Assembly: GCA_032716605.1 (NCBI GenBank)
Contig: CM064572.1
Span: forward strand, 44,869,563 to 44,933,562
Source: Paralithodes platypus
Lineage: Eukaryota; Arthropoda; Malacostraca; Decapoda; Lithodidae
Length of the DNA stretch: 64,000 nt
Direction: 5' to 3'
Shown here: positions 33,316 to 44,724 of the stretch, one piece after another
How positions within the stretch are numbered: the stretch's first letter is position 1
How the letters are laid out: the number at the start of each line of letters is the position of its first letter
Made by a program: the position numbers and the translations under genes
Notes under the pieces: generated by a model
Seen by the model: only the letters and a program-made list of their open reading frames with translations
What the model was told of the DNA's origin: nothing
Databases searched by the model: none

Positions 33316-33500
33316 CAAGAATTGCTCACAAGGTGATACAAGCATGAAACTTCCCGGAAATGTTCACAAGGACCTATTTTACAATTTCAGAGCAGGAGCC
33401 ACCGAGATTTCTGTATTGCACAGCAACGGTTGCTAGGCAAAGCATTTTCCTTAGCAACCGGCAGCAACGATGCAGTTTCTGAACTACTATGAAGTGTTAT
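33316..33500 (+). repeat. Left terminal inverted repeat
   Basis: Pairs with 41,850-42,037. Contains an internal inverted motif CGGTTGCTAGG ... CCTTAGCAACCG. Confidence 0.85.
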
Positions 33501-33657
33501 GACTTTGTACTATTTTATTTTCCTATATTCACTCCTAAAATGGTTCAAAAGATGTATAAAAGCATATATATCTATATAATAGAGTGAATGTCAGCACACA
33601 ACCAGGGCACACTGGTGACATCACTGCTGTGTAACTCAGCATGGGGTTCAGTGCCAG

Positions 33658-33707
33658 CTGATCTAGATATACTAGTACTTTAATAAGTACTAGTATATCT
33701 AGATCAG
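33658..33707. repeat. Perfect 23-bp-arm palindrome
   Basis: Arms 33,658-33,680 and 33,685-33,707 are perfect reverse complements around the loop TAAT. It lies between the left terminal repeat and the coding region. Confidence 0.95.
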
Positions 33708-34093
33708 TGTCCCAAATGCTATCTAACAGCACCAAATCCACTAGCTACTAAACTGTAGTTTGTAGTTGGTAGATGTAGTTAGATACCCGCGCCTGAATTG
33801 ACAGGATGTGCCAGCGCGGGAGAGCCGAGCCAAGGGTAACGGGGCTTAAGAATTACCCGGAAGGTGTACAGATCGCACGGGACTTAAATGGCACTGGATG
33901 AACGATCGGGCTAGGTGTAGGGAAACTGAACCTAGTTGTATCCCATAAAGGAATGTGTGCAACAGATGTATTTGATAAAGGTGGTAAAAGGATAAACCCT
34001 CGGCCTTAATCATATTTTGTTTCCAGTTTCAGCAAGTTTGATATATTTGATCTGCGCACAGTGATAGTCAAGTCGTACGGAATATTCACAGAA

Positions 34094-34466
34094 ATGGCCA
34101 GTGCCTCATCTTCATCTGTTCAAGCAACTGATTGGACTATCTGTATGTTTTGTCAACTGGACACCAAAGAGTCTCTCATATCACCAACTGACGGAGGCTA
34201 TGAAACCATAGTAGACAACATCACACAGTTTAGTAACCTTGACTCAATGCCAATCAAAATCAATCTGGCACGACTTGACCATGGGAATGGTATTCAATTA
34301 ACATTGAAAGAACAGAATGCAAAGTGGCACAAATCTTGTTATCAGAAGTTTTCACATACCAAACTGGAACGCGCAAAACGAAAGCACAAGTCTGAGGAAG
34401 ATGGGACTGCTTCAAAACGAATTTTCACACGTAGCACTAGCAGTGGTGGTGATACTGCCTCAAGTG
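34094..34466 (+). pseudogene. Element gene, N-terminal segment (zinc-ligand motifs)
   Basis: From ATG 34,094 (an upstream GTG at 34,061 is not a likely start). Encodes ICMFCQLDTKESL, then AKWHKSCYQKF about 65 residues later, so CXXC plus HXXXC could bind zinc. A basic stretch ERAKRKHKSEED follows. The frame is broken by a solo LTR at 34,467 and continues at 36,159 in the same frame once the LTR and one AGTG are removed. Function unknown. Confidence 0.65.
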
Positions 34467-36158
34467 TGTGGCGCCTCCCGGCGTTAACAGAATGGTTGCG
34501 TGGGGCATTGCAGCTCGCTAGCGCTCGCCAGGGTGGGGGGATGGGCTACAGTTGTCCTAGAATGATCTGCTTTATTTTATTAGTGTCGTGTTGCCACAGA
34601 CAGTCTAGAAATGGTCTTTGATTTGGTCTGTGACCGCGCCTTATATTTTATATTCGCTATAATATAAATGTTGCTTGTGTGGGAGGCGAGCGAGAGAGGG
34701 TGAGGGGGTACACCTGGCAGCGGGGTGAGCTATGACGCGGCTCGCTTGGGCGCTGACGGCGTTGGCGGCCGGGTGGTCAACTAGTCCCTGCCCATCGCGG
34801 CCTCTTGTTTTTTACCAGCTCAGAGCTTGCCTGACACGTGTACCGCCTATATCCTTTGCAATTCTGTCCCCCATACTCGGCACTTTGCATACTATTTCTC
34901 TCTCTCGACTTCTCCTTTCTCATTCTCTAATCTTTATTAAACTCAACATCCCTTCTGGTTTCAGCATAGACGTTCACCGTCGACCAGTCGTATTGTACGC
35001 GAAGCTCTCAGATATTTCCATGTATTAGGTTAAGGAGGTATTATGCTTTATTGAGGTTGGAGAGACGGACTTTTCCGTGTGTGTCCTCTCTCGGGAAGGT
35101 TGTAGACCGGTATGTCTCCCTGGCAAGGTGTTGAGTGATTCTGCTTGGTTATCTAAAGCTAGACTGGGGGTAAGGTTACTGTGTCGTTGTCTCCGATGTG
35201 TGCAGTGTTAGCTAAGCCCTGCACGACATCGACAGGTACTGTGGGAGCCTAAGTTGTCTTCGGGTGGGTTTACTTTGCGAGCACAGCGCTGTGGTGTGAG
35301 AGGGCCATAGCCTATCCCTCACAACATAGTGCTGCCTCTTTGTGTTGACTTCTGAGGGATCGCCAGGATAGAACTAGGTACTAGAGACCTAGATTTATCA
35401 AGAGAGCATCCCCGTCATATAACATAATCTTCATTATACCACCTTCGGACAACGTTAGGCTACGAGCCGCATGCTCGCCCATTGTTGCCCTGCCTTGATA
35501 CCCCAGCTAGACTTTATTAACTGAGCAGACACTGGTTAGAGATAAGCCCCCATTATTATATGTATGCAACATTATTATTCACTGCACTTTTGAGCCGAGG
35601 TTGTTGTTGAGTTGCACAACCCTAGTAGGCTGTTGCGTTGTGTCACGAAGCATTTCTTTAGTTGTCGAGCATTACTACCTTTGCGCAGTCTTTATTATTC
35701 GCCTGCCTATTTCTAGTATTTATTGTGACCCGTATTCTGCATTATAATTGTTCAAGATTCTTTACGAACATCTTCCCAGCATCAGACTTATTTCAGAAGT
35801 TTCCAGTTGATGTTGCAGGACTAGCATTGCACTTTCTTTAATACAGGAGTGCCAGTTATTTGAGTATCTACCGTAACGTTAATTAATCACGTTAACTATC
35901 TTTTCTTTGTGTAACCTAATCGAGTAATCTTTTACTGTTTGAGAATAGGCTGTTTCATCGAGCGTCAGCCTAGTGTGTGTGCACCAGTTACCGAGTCATA
36001 GGATACCTCGTTGTCCAGGCACGACTCGGGGCGGTAATGGTGTTTTGTTTTCCAGTGTTTAAGGCAGGGGTTGGATCTAGTGTTACCGTCGTTGCATTTT
36101 GCCATTATCTAGTCCAATGTTGAAGAGCCCTGTGTCTTTGAGAACCTGGATCATAACA
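34467..36158 (+). mobile_element. Solo LTR, Gypsy-type, duplication AGTG
   Basis: 1,692 bp, starting TGTGGCGCC and ending CATAACA, flanked by AGTG at 34,463-34,466 and 36,159-36,162. Its removal restores the coding frame of the host element. Related to the LTRs at 4,724-7,373 and 12,798-14,827 by terminal sequence, the GCTCGCCAGG block and AGCATCAGACTTATTTCAGA. Confidence 0.9.
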
Positions 36159-36640
36159 AGTGGAACAGTTGGCAGCAATTGTCCCAAATGCTTCTTTTGT
36201 TCCCAGCAGCAAACAAAGGATAATCTCCGCGAAGTCTGTACATTTCAACTAGATTTTCGTGTGAGGAAATGCGCACATGATCTACAAGATGAAAATCTTC
36301 TTGCAAAATTAAGTGCAGGAGACCTTATTGCCCAGGAGGCAAAGTATCATGCAAACTGCCTTACAAACCTGTACAATAGAGCACGTGCAAAGGTATCACA
36401 GGATCAGGATGCCTCAGATGACCAGACATGTAAAGGAATTGCTTTGGCTCAGCTGATTTCCTACATTGAGGAGAAGAGGCAAGATGACAATGTGAAGGTG
36501 TTCAGACTTGCAGATCTTGTGAAGCTCTACACTGACAGGCTAAATCAACTTGGAGTGGATGTTACTGCACGAGTAAACAGTAAGCATCTGAAAGACCGCA
36601 TTCTCATGCATCTCAAGGATGAAAGCTTACAAAGAAGGAC
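36159..36640 (+). pseudogene. Element gene, second segment
   Basis: Encodes NCPKCFFCSQQQTKDN, FRVRKCAHDLQDENLLAKL and DLIAQEAKYHANCLTNLYN: a second cysteine/histidine module like the first. Helical sequence follows (ISYIEEKRQDD...LVKLYTDRLNQLG). A one-base indel near 36,625-36,640 moves the sense to the frame of 36,619-37,089. Confidence 0.65.
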
Positions 36641-37089
36641 GAGATGTGTTCATGGCTTGTGAAGAAGATGTTGGCTCTATTCTCCGAGAAGGATACCAGA
36701 CTGATCGAGACGAGCAGAGTGTCATGATGACCCAAATTGCTGAAATGATCCGACAGGACATCTTCGCACACAAAATAACATTCTCTGGATCGTTTGGCCA
36801 TAAGAGCCAAGTGGAGTCTGTTCCACGGTCCCTTTTGTCACTGGTCAGCATGCTTATCAATGGTTCAAACATCACAGATCAAACATCCAACACAACTATC
36901 AGCCAACCAATACTATCCATTGCTCAGCTGTTGGTGTACAACAGCATCAAGAGACGCAGGGATTCTGTGAGAAATCTACAAGTATATCACAGCAAAGATC
37001 GTGAAACGCCACTACCCGTCTATGTAGGTCTTAAGGCTCATGACCATGGTAGGGAAACAACAAAGTTCTGGGCAAAGAAACCATCATGA
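36619..37089 (+). pseudogene. Element gene, third segment
   Basis: Continues with KEGRDVFMACEEDVGSIL, PRSLLSLVSMLINGSNI and PLPVYVGLKAHD. It ends at a stop after a junction near 37,060, where the match to the family I recognise breaks, so a small deletion or shift separates it from the next frame. Confidence 0.6.
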
Positions 37090-37099
37090 ACAAACCCGG

Positions 37100-38347
37100 T
37101 CAACCCAGAAGTTGTTTGCTGGACAGGTTCAGGCGGTAGTTAGTGTAATGGAAGACATGGGGAGCCCATTTGAGGAGGAAGGGCAGGACCTTCTCAGACT
37201 CCATACAAAGGACATCATGGATGAGCAGTCAGTCGAGTGTCTAACCACTCTCGCATCAAAGGGTCAGGAGCAGTATGCAACATTTGTGGAAGAGCGGCTC
37301 AGAACAAATACTAAGCCAATCACAGCAACAATTACCAGGAACAAGGTGGTACTGTTCAATGTCCAAGGCAAACGATCAAACAAATTAGGGGACAAAGTCA
37401 GTCTCCTCAAAAGTGAATCTTCGCTGTTTGCAAGTCTGTATGTTGCATGTCAGACAAGGAAAGGTGACTTGAACAATTTCTTCAATCATGAAAACCTCCC
37501 ATTTCCTCCATCTCTGTCTGCCTATGGGCAGCTACGTCCAGGGAAGAAGTCTGATCTCATAGAATGTCTTGAAAAGAAAGTAGGGTCATCAAATGATGTG
37601 ACACCAGAGACTGAAGTGCGAATCATGGATGGTGCGGCACTTGTTCACTTTCTTAGACCTGAAGGCTGCAAGACATTTGGAGACTATGCTGCCAAGGTCT
37701 TTCTTCCATACATAAACAATGCTCAAAGTCAGGCTCTGAGAGTGGATGTTGTCTGGGACCAGTACTTCGATAACAGCCTCAAGTCACAGACAAGAGAACA
37801 ACGTGTCACTGGTCCTATTCAGCGCAGACGAGTTGGGGCGTCTAGCCCAACACCAAAGAACTGGCAGCAGTTCCTTCACTTGGCCAACAACAAGACAGAC
37901 CCGTTTACATTCCTGAACAAGGAACTGCTGGAAAATGCATCAGGAGACCAGACTCTCATTGTTACTGATGGTGCCAATGTGCTATGCTTACCTACACGAG
38001 ACACCAGCAACATTGCTCCCTCCAACCATGAGGAGGCAGACTCGAGGATCATGGTGCATGTCAGTGATGCTGTTATGCAGGGCTTCCACAAGATCCTTGT
38101 TCGAACTGTGGACACTGACGTGGTAGTATTGGCAGTGGCAGTCGTACAGCAGCTGGCTCAGAGACAGCAGATAGAACTCTGGATTGCCTTTGGTTGTGGA
38201 AAGGACTTTAGGTACATCCCAGCTCATGAAATATGTGCTTCACTTGGCACAGAAAGATCCTTGGCACTGCCTGTGTTCCATGCTTATACAGGTTGTGATA
38301 CCGTGTCCCATCTGGTCCAGGTGGGAAAGAAGACTGCATGGAAAGTG
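37100..38347 (+). pseudogene. Element gene, PIN-like domain segment
   Basis: Begins STQKLFAGQVQAVVSVMEDM. It carries EVRIMDGAALVHFLRP, TLIVTDGANVLCLP, APSNHEEADSRIMVHVSDAV and ILVRTVDTDVVVLAVA, ending ALPVFHAYTGCDTVSHL. The spaced acidic residues (MDGA, HEEADSR, TVDTDVV) resemble the metal-binding arrangement of PIN/FEN-like nucleases. That is a family-level resemblance, not a proven activity. The frame is broken at 38,347 by a LINE and resumes at 41,229. Confidence 0.65.
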
Positions 38348-38359
38348 GAGGGGCGGCGG

Positions 38360-39400
38360 AATAGCAGTGTTTGTCAGGAGTTCTTTAAAAAGCTGTATTA
38401 AATCAGGTATTAGACTAAATACTGATAACGAAAGTGTTTGGGTTGAGGTTAGCGAAGGTAGTGAGACCATAATTATTGGAGTTATTTATAGACCACCAAA
38501 TATGAGTAGAAACGAAGGTACAGTTTTATGGCAGGAAGTGAAAATAGCATCAAGGTTTAGCAATGTGTGTATTATAGGGGATTTTAATTTTCCGAATATT
38601 GATTGGCAGCATCAAATCGGCGACTCAGATTCAGAAGAGTTTATTGAGGCGGTACAGGATAGTTTTTTATTTCAATTCATAGACTCGCCTACTAGAGGTA
38701 ATAATATCCTCGATTTAGTTCTCAGTAATAATGAACAAATTATAAATAATGTAGAGATAGGAGACCAACTAGGAAATAGTGATCATAAATCAATTTATTT
38801 TAACATACAATGGACAGGAAAGGCTAAAGAGAATACGACACTTATCCCAGATTTCAGAAAAGCCAATTATGGTGGATTAAGACGAGCCTTAAGAGTCGAT
38901 CCTATGGTAAAACTATTAAGTGGACCCAGGTGCGCTAATGAACATACTCTCTCTCAGATACCTGTCTTAACTCAGGATAATTTGACAGCTACATATAATA
39001 ATTTTATTTCTTCACTCCACAATGCGCAAAATAAATATATCCCCAAAAGAAAATTTAGATCAACACAGAACCAACCCAAATGGATGAATAATAGACTATT
39101 AGATCTTCTAGGAAAAAAGAGAGGAATATATCGAAAAATAAAGAAAGGCGAAATTCACCTACTTGCTTACTATCAGAATCTATCAAGAGAGGTTAAAAAA
39201 TGTATAAGGACAGACAAAAGAAATTATGAAATCAGGATAGCCAATGACTCAAAAAATAACCCTAAGGCTTTTTACCAGCTATATAAATCTAAAGTTAGAG
39301 ATAAAATAGGCCCCCTTAAAACTTCGATAGGAGAAATGACAGAAAATGATTTAGAAATGTGCAGTACATTAAATAGTCAGTTCTATCCGTTTTCACTAAT
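38360..39400 (+). pseudogene. LINE endonuclease and linker
   Basis: GGGIAVFVRSSLKSC, IIGVIYRPPNMSR, VCIIGDFNFPNIDW (catalytic asparagine/aspartate region), ILDLVLSNNEQ and GNSDHKSIYFNI (SDH motif) follow the order of APE-type LINE endonucleases. The first part of the domain is lost by 5' truncation. The frame ends at 39,452; a one-base loss near 39,388 separates it from the reverse transcriptase frame. Confidence 0.85.
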
Positions 39401-39406
39401 GAAAAT

Positions 39407-40984
39407 TTGGCACAGATTCCAGAAGTCCGTAAGGTATATAGAGATAGTATAGAAAATAGGTTAAGTACGGTTACTATAAGTAGAAATGATGTGCTTAAGG
39501 AAATTGACAGACTGAAACCTCAGAAATCGCCTGGTCCCGATGAGGTATATGCCAGAGTATTAAAAGAATGCAGAGATGAGTTAAGTTACCCATTAACATT
39601 TCTTTTTAACAATTCATTAGAAACAGGTATAGTTCCAGAAGCTTGGAAGCTTGCAAATGTAGTTCCGATTTTCAAAAAAGGTGATAAATCAATAGCATCC
39701 AATTACCGTCCCATTAGTCTCACTTCAATCATAGGAAAGCTACTAGAGTCAATTATTGCTAGGAAAATGAGAAACCACTTAGAAACATTTAACTTAATCA
39801 ATTCTTCTCAGCATGGATTCACACAGGGACGTTCTTGCCTTACTAATTTGCTTAGTGTTTTCTCAGAGGTATATGAAGCAGTAGATAATGACAAGGCATA
39901 CGATATTATATATTTAGATTTCAGTAAAGCTTTCGACAGAGTCCCTCATGAGAGATTGATGAGAAAGGTTGAGGCACATGGAATAGGTGGGGCGTTGTTG
40001 GGATGGATTAGGTCATGGCTAATTGGTAGGAAACAGAGAGTCAGCATAAATAGTACCAAGTCAGAGTGGGGAGCAGTCAAAAGTGGTGTCCCCCAGGGAT
40101 CGGTATTAGGTCCACTGTTGTTTCTTATATACATAAATGACCTAGATTTAGGTATAACTAGTAGGATAAGTAAATTCGCAGACGATACTAAAATAGGGAG
40201 ATCAATTGATTCAGATAGCGATATAGAGTGCCTCCAAAGGGATCTAGATACCTTACATGAATGGTCAGTAAATTGGCAGATGAAGTTTAACATTGACAAA
40301 TGCAAGGTATTAAAGATAGGGAAGATGCAAACAAATGTTAAATATAAACTAGCTAATTTAGAATTAGAAAATTCAGATTGCGAGAAAGATCTAGGTGTGT
40401 TTGTTAGCAATGATTTGAAGCCTAGAAAACAGTGTATAAGCGTTCGTAATAAGGCAAACAGGATTCTCGGGTTCATCTCTAGGAGTGTGAGTAACAGAAC
40501 TGCTGATGTTATCTTAAAACTTTACTTGTCATTAGTGAGACCCCATATGGATTATGCTGTCCAATTTTGGTGTCCTTATTACAGAATGGACATAGATTCA
40601 TTGGAGAGAGTACAGCGTAGAATGACAAAAATGATCCATAATATTAGAAATCTTTCGTATGAAGAAAGGTTGAAGAAATTAGGTTTACATTCGTTAGAGA
40701 GACGCAGAGTTAGAGGGGATATGATAGAGGTGTTCAAGTGGGTTAGTGGGATTAACAAAGGGGACATGACAAATGTACTAAAGCTCAGTGATAGCGAAAG
40801 AACTCGTACCAATGGTTTCAAATTAGATAAATTTCGTTTCAGAAAAGATATAGGCAAATATTGGTTTGGTAACAGAGTTGTAGATGGGTGGAATGGACTA
40901 CCAAGTGCTATAGTGGGATCTAAAACTGTAGGGAGCTTTAAGATAAAATTGGATAAGCATATGGACGAGAAGGGTTGGGTGTGA
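39407..40984 (+). pseudogene. LINE reverse transcriptase
   Basis: A 525-codon open frame with KSPGPDEVYARVLKECRD, NYRPISLTSIIGKLLESII, QHGFTQGRSCLTNLLSV, LDFSKAFDRVPHERL, SGVPQGSVLGPLLFLIYI and KFADDTKIGRS (FADD catalytic motif), followed by the thumb and the C-terminal motif WFGNRVVDGWNGLPSAIV. The domain looks complete. The copy is dead because of the upstream shift and truncation. Confidence 0.9.
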
Positions 40985-41228
40985 AGGGGGATCAGCCGGG
41001 TTGGGCCAATCAGCGCTCTGCAGACCCCCATAATCCTGCGTTAATCTCTAACCGTTTTGGTAAGATGATCCTCAGGGTATTAGAGTGTGAAGCCTATAAT
41101 TGGGCTTTGTAATTGAATTGGGGTTGTGTGGGACAGGGATCTGCCTTGCTTAGGCCAATCGGCTTTCTGCAGACTCCCATTTTCTTATGTTCTTATGTTC
41201 TTATGTTCTTATGTTCTTATGTTCTTAT

Positions 41229-41724
41229 GAAAGTGTGGGAGGCACATGATGAATTTACTGCGACATTCTATGAGCTGCACAATGCACCTGAACAAATTGG
41301 TGAAGCAACTGAGGCTTCTCTGGAGTACTTCACCATTCGACTCTATGACAGGACAGCAACTTCTCGTTCCATCAATGAAGTCAGAAAGAATCTGTTCATC
41401 CACAAAGGACGTCAGATATCATGTCTACCTCCAACCAAGGCTGCTCTACAGCAACACATGAAGAGGGCAGTACTACAAGGTGGGCACCACTGGGGCTGCA
41501 CCACGGTGCCAGAACAACAGTTGCCCTCTCCATGTGAGTGGGGATGGACTTGCCCAGAAAAGTGGAGGCCTCTGTGGTCTAACTTGCCCGAAGCCAGTGC
41601 AACCTGCCCAGAACTACTGAAGTGTTCTTGCCGAGGAGGATGCACAGACTGCAAATGTGTTGATGCGCATCTAAAATGTACAGCCTACTGCAAATGCAAA
41701 AGTGACTGTGACAACAGTGTCTGA
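41229..41724 (+). pseudogene. Element gene, C-terminal segment
   Basis: Continues the protein with VWEAHDEFTATFYELHNAPE, LYDRTATSRSINEVRKNLF and LPPTKAALQQHMKRAVLQGG. The C-terminus CSCRGGCTDCKCVDAHLKC plus further CXC pairs is a cysteine-rich tail likely to bind metal. The stop at 41,722-41,724 lies about 125 bases before the right terminal repeat. Confidence 0.7.
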
Positions 41725-41849
41725 AGCTTTAGGAGTGGCATTTTTATAGCCTGACTTGCCCTAAATTGGATTTTATGCCACATAATTCTTGTATATGATC
41801 TCCAAATGCAATGCTACATGTTTTTTAGAACAAGGAGTTGAGAAAAAAA

Positions 41850-42037
41850 CCATAGCACCTCACAGTTTTCCAGAAACTGCATTGTTGCTGCCGGTTGCTA
41901 AGGAAAATGATTTGCCTAGCAACCGTTGCTATGCAACACTAAAATCTCGGTGGCTCCTGCCCTGAAATTGTAAAATAGGTCTTTGTGAACTATTGTGGAA
42001 AGTGTTATGCTTGTATCGCCTTGTGAGCAATTCTTGT
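41850..42037 (+). repeat. Right terminal inverted repeat
   Basis: Reverse complement of 33,316-33,500 with scattered substitutions. Confidence 0.85.
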
Positions 42038-42068
42038 CCTATTTAGTACCGATTGCCCTCACTAATAC

Positions 42069-42839
42069 GATTCATCACGAAGTGTAGCGTTCCGGCAGAT
42101 ATAAAACTTACGTATATATTATAAACTATATGAAGAGACTAGGAATAATCGTGTGTCTTTAGACCTCTTCATATTGATTAAAATGTAGGTTAAGGTACAG
42201 ATATGGCACAAGTAAATCGTTTGCTTCAACAGACAAACTTCATGATAAATCGTATAAGGAACAAAGCACAATGTAAGTCATTGATCTCAATGATCTTGTT
42301 ACAATGACGAAGTGGCTAGATATGAAGTAAGTAATAAAACGAAAAATATTAAAATAGTTGATTATGACAGATATTTATCAACTGAAAATATACATTATGC
42401 CAATTTTGTGAATAGATCATTTATACAATACCATATGATTATATTACGTGTCGGATATATTATTTCGTCTATACATGCAGCGAAATAAAGCCTAAATTAA
42501 GTAGTTTCGTTGGAAATCTAAGCGAAATACATCATAGTCTTACCATTTTAATGCGGCAAAATTATATATATCTGAACTTAGCTCTTTTACCAACCACTGG
42601 CGTGCAACAATATCAAACCCACCAAACCTATCTAAAAATTAACTTAACTAATGGGTTATTTGAGAAAGTTTAAGCAAAGCCCGTTGTTTAAATATATGTT
42701 ACCTTCCATAATAGGAGAATATACATTTTATCATGAAGTTTGTCAGTTGAAGCAAAATGATATACCGGTACATCTCATATAGTTTATAGTATACAAGTAC
42801 GTTTCATCTCCACAGGTAGGCTACACTTCGTGATGAATC
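42069..42839. mobile_element. 771-bp MITE with ~65-bp inverted ends
   Basis: The outer 20 bases, GATTCATCACGAAGTGTAGC, are perfectly inverted at the right (GCTACACTTCGTGATGAATC). Imperfect similarity continues to TATAAACTATATGA on the left and TCATATAGTTTATA on the right. AT-rich interior with no coding frame. Confidence 0.8.
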
Positions 42840-42944
42840 ATATTTTCTCTAATTGTGGAAGGTAAAATGTATTGATATAAAGTTATAAACCTATCTTGTG
42901 CAAAACAATCCATATAAACATAGCTTGTGTAAAGAGCAACAGAT

Positions 42945-44029
42945 CTCCTTCAACCCTATCTCAACACACTACATGGCTGGTGCACTACACACAGACTTAA
43001 TCTAGCCCCAGCCAAATCTACCACAACCCTGCTCACAAGCTGGACAGGAGAACACGAATACATCCCTCAACTCACCATAAACAACACACCCCTAACACAT
43101 ACACACACACCCAAAATCCTAGGAGTAACATATGATACTCATACGTATGATATGACATTCAAACAGCACACCACAAACATTAAAAAGAAACTGACACCCA
43201 GACTTAACGCCCTCAGGTCACTTGCTCACACAAAATTTGGACACAACAAAGAAACTACCACCACAGTATAAACAATACATAAGATCAGTGATGGAATACG
43301 CAAGCCCAGCCTGGGCTTCTAACCTAGCTGAAACACATCATAAGACCTTACAGACTATTCAAAACAAAGCCCTGAAGATCATTACAGGCTGCACAGCTAC
43401 TGCACCCACAGATCACCTACATCAAGAAACCGAAATCCTCAAAGTCAAAGACCATCTGGACATGAGAGGCACTCAATTCCTGGCAGCAGCCTCCACGAAC
43501 CAAGACCACCCACTAAACTACATGACAACACACCCACAGACACCAAGAAATATCAAAACAACACCCAGCACACGGTATCACACACAATTACTGTCCTCTC
43601 TCCCTCCCTGCCCACCCCGAACCAACTTCCAGAAGCACATCCATACTCATATCTCTCGCCGATCCATCCACTCACTCACAGACAACACGCAGCTGCAAGC
43701 ACGACCTCCCGAAATCCATCCTTCCGAATCCTCCCTTCCTCGCGAGGACAGAGTCCACCTGGCCAGGCTGAGATACGGACACCATCCAGCTCTCCTGAGC
43801 TATCAGAAGAGACTGGATGACTCCGTTTTCGACGCCTGCCCGGGATGTAACACAGCACCCCATACCATTAAACACATCATAGAAGACTGCATTTCACACA
43901 ACCACTTACGCCAACAACACAATCTACACTCAATGAGAGCTTTGTGGGAAAGCCCGATCGTGGCCATGGCCTTCCTCCGGAACTCGGGGCTGTTCGGCCA
44001 GGCAGCTTAGGGAACAACAACAACAACAA
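42945..44029 (+). pseudogene. LINE 3' part (Jockey/I-like) with zinc-finger C-terminus and (AAC)n tail
   Basis: Frames encode SWTGEHEYIPQLTINN, PKILGVTYDTHTYDM, YIRSVMEYASPAWASNL, QNKALKIITGC, RLRYGHHPALLSYQKRL and CPGCNTAPHTIKHIIEDC: the thumb and C-terminal zinc-ribbon-like segment after the reverse transcriptase in Jockey/I-type LINEs. A frameshift lies near 43,230. The end SGLFGQAA is followed by a stop and an (AAC)n tail at 44,013-44,029. A related tail is on the minus strand at 57,770-57,900. Confidence 0.8.
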
Positions 44030-44640
44030 CATAGCTTGTGTAAGGATGGAATGGTCGAAAACACAGGAACAATCTTCTCTATCTAAACCCATCCACCCAC
44101 ACAAACACTACCTTGTGTTAAATTAATCCATAACACTTAGTATTTTTAAGTCTAACCCATATGTAAGGCGATACTTGGTGTAGGTTTTAACTTTTGAAAT
44201 TGTTTGAAGTAAAGTGTTCATTTAAATACAAACTCGATCGGTTGTATTTCGTCAACTCGGGTAGTTTTGTGGTTGAGGGATTTTTGTGGGTAGAGGGTAA
44301 TACAATAGGCTAAATACATCGGAGATTTAACCATATTAATTCACTAAACCTGTATACCTGTATATGCAATGAAATTAAATGTATGTACCGGTAGCTTGTG
44401 TTACGTGCCTTTAATATTCTGTTCTCAAAGATTTCGGTGTTGTTCACTCTTCACCCTGCTTTTATCTTCCTCGTCACAAGGCAGCAAGAAATCTTCATTG
44501 TCGTAATTTCCCTCTATTTTAACCTATCCTCCCCTCCTTCAGAGCACTAAGAATGTATGACGATAACTCAATATCCATAGTGTTCATATTAGACACGGCA
44601 TTACGAGCATATAAAGTAGAAACCGATTCAATCACACAGA
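44030..44640. other. Intergenic, no feature recognised
   Basis: Between the LINE tail and the 3' end of the Kunitz gene. No supported frame. Confidence 0.4.
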
Positions 44641-44650
44641 GTTTAATGCG

Positions 44651-44656
44651 TTTATT
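44651..44656 (-). terminator. Poly(A) signal AATAAA of the Kunitz gene
   Basis: AATAAA on the minus strand about 69 bases after the stop codon, in the expected 3' UTR position. Confidence 0.75.
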
Positions 44657-44724
44657 TACTAGGGACTACGGCCACTGATGCCCCGCGCCGTCTGGTGGAG
44701 AAATCGGAACTAACCCGGGGCACA

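Larger units (their letters stand above)
38348..41228 (+). mobile_element. CR1-like LINE, 5' truncated
   Basis: Flanked by gaaagtg at 38,341-38,347 and 41,229-41,235. It ends in repeats of TTCTTATG (about 41,180-41,228); 8-bp 3' repeats are typical of CR1 elements. The 5' end starts within the endonuclease domain. Removing it rejoins the host frame (GKKTAWK to VWEAHDE). Confidence 0.95.
33316..42037 (+). mobile_element. Large DNA transposon-like element with ~185-bp terminal inverted repeats
   Basis: 33,316-33,500 and 41,850-42,037 are inverted repeats of one another, starting CAAGAATTGCTCACAAGG and ending CCTTGTGAGCAATTCTTG, with high identity through CCTATTTTACAATTTCAG and GGCAGGAGCCACCGAGATTT-type sequence. 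They bracket one plus-strand coding unit. Removing a solo LTR and a LINE leaves about 4.1 kb. No target-site duplication could be seen. I know the protein type as a multi-copy family in invertebrates but not an established transposon superfamily for it. Confidence 0.65.

Noticed and set aside
36627..38470. Minus-strand frames across the element gene
   Set aside because: Shadow frames opposite the recognisable protein.
33300..42060. Target-site duplication of the large element
   Set aside because: Flanks aaatgggtg and tcctattta do not match, so none is claimed.
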